IMG/VR virus record: IMGVR_UViG_3300044712_000223
Span: 1-22,763 of that record
Source of the DNA: a virus
DNA: 22,763 nt
Reading direction: 5' to 3' (one strand)
Below, in pieces: positions 22,413-22,763 of the stretch; the stretch's first letter is position 1, and each line of letters begins with the position of its first letter. The notes under the pieces are model-generated. The model was not told where the DNA came from and did no database searches. It worked only from the letters and a program-made list of their open reading frames with translations. The position numbers and the translations under genes are program-made.

Positions 22413-22763
22413 CTGGCCGAAGCAATCAGACTGCCACATTTTCTATGGCTTCCCTCGGCTCTCCAATTTTGAGAGTGAGTATATCGTTTCCGTCCCTGTC
22501 CCGTGGTTAATGGTGACCGCATGGGATGGGCAGCGGGTCAAGAGTATTCGCGTCAACCGGAGGTGTGCTGATTCCCTCTCTCGTATCTTGGCCGTGATAT
22601 GGAGTGCGGCCGGCAAGAGCCAGGACCAGATCGACGAGTGGGGGCTGAATCTGTACGGCGGCGGGTACGTGTTCCGGCAGATGAGGAACGGGTGGGCGCT
22701 CTCGATGCACAGCTACGGATGTGCGGTTGACTTCGACCCTTCACGGAACCAACAGGGCGATAC
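22405..22763 (+). CDS. Endolysin, M15-type D-Ala-D-Ala / L-Ala-D-Glu peptidase, 3' end missing
   Basis: The frame opens at ATG 22405 and is still open at the window end, so only 119 residues are seen. Residues 100-111 (SMHSYGCAVDFD) carry the S-x-H-x-x-G-x-A-x-D motif of M15 peptidases: H102 and D109 are the first two zinc ligands. The upstream segment has WGLNLYGGGYVFRQM, also typical. The third ligand, a later His, and the catalytic Glu lie beyond the window. Phage members cut the cross-linking peptide of peptidoglycan. The N-terminal 50 residues (FYGFPRLSNFESEYIVSVPV) resemble the lead-in of phage M15 lysins. No signal peptide is seen, so release would need a holin. Confidence 0.85.
   Translation, partial: MNNWPKQSDCHIFYGFPRLSNFESEYIVSVPVPWLMVTAWDGQRVKSIRVNRRCADSLSRILAVIWSAAGKSQDQIDEWGLNLYGGGYVFRQMRNGWALSMHSYGCAVDFDPSRNQQGD

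Noticed and set aside
1-22763. Diversity-generating retroelement acting on a fibre or spike
   Set aside because: No reverse transcriptase, no template-like second copy of a fibre end and no typical variable-region end was seen, though a distant template outside the window cannot be excluded.
1-22763. tRNA genes, CRISPR arrays, insertion sequences or attachment sites
   Set aside because: No cloverleaf-like segment, regularly spaced repeat, transposase or integrase was found by reading both strands.

Overview
The window is a stretch of the late structural region of a tailed bacteriophage or prophage. It runs almost entirely on the + strand and is cut at both ends: the first gene has no start inside the window and the last has no stop. 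The set of a P22-like coat protein, head-tail joining proteins, tail terminator, tail tube, G/GT tail chaperone, 1273-residue tape measure, tail-tip proteins and endolysin points to a phage with a long flexible non-contractile tail (siphovirus morphology). No terminase, portal, integrase, tRNA or host gene is visible, so lytic phage and prophage cannot be told apart. Codon use is GC-rich with strong Shine-Dalgarno sites. An M15 endolysin and tail spikes of pectate-lyase type fit a Gram-negative host. A deltaproteobacterial (Geobacter-like) host is only an impression from the style of the fibre proteins.

Layout. (1) 1-3881: a partial tail fibre, then two proteins with clear signal peptides, the second a beta-helix protein that is visibly AT-richer than its surroundings. 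(2) 3878-4951: a Mu F / SPP1 gp7-like minor head protein, followed by a possible terminator. (3) 5024-6046: five small genes on the opposite strand, each with its own ribosome binding site, driven by a near-perfect sigma-70 promoter with an 8-bp inverted repeat behind it. This island sits inside the head module and looks like a moron cassette. (4) 6260-8206: scaffold-like protein and P22-like coat protein, then a strong hairpin terminator or attenuator. (5) 8252-11194: decoration or head-fibre protein, neck and completion proteins, HK97 gp10-like protein and tail terminator, with two tiny membrane proteins between them. (6) 11213-17047: tail tube, tail assembly chaperones made by a programmed -1 frameshift on A AAT TTT, and tape measure. 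(7) 17047-22072: tail tip or hub, a jelly-roll-like tail protein, two short fibre-like proteins and a beta-helix tailspike. (8) 22087-22763: a coiled-coil protein, a cysteine-rich mini-protein and the start of an M15 peptidase endolysin.

The genes are tightly packed, with many ATGA, TAATG and TGATG overlaps, so the + strand genes are probably translated as coupled late messages. The most notable features are the antisense small-gene island with its own promoter, the G/GT frameshift whose second frame has no conventional start, and the pair of exported proteins between fibre and head genes.
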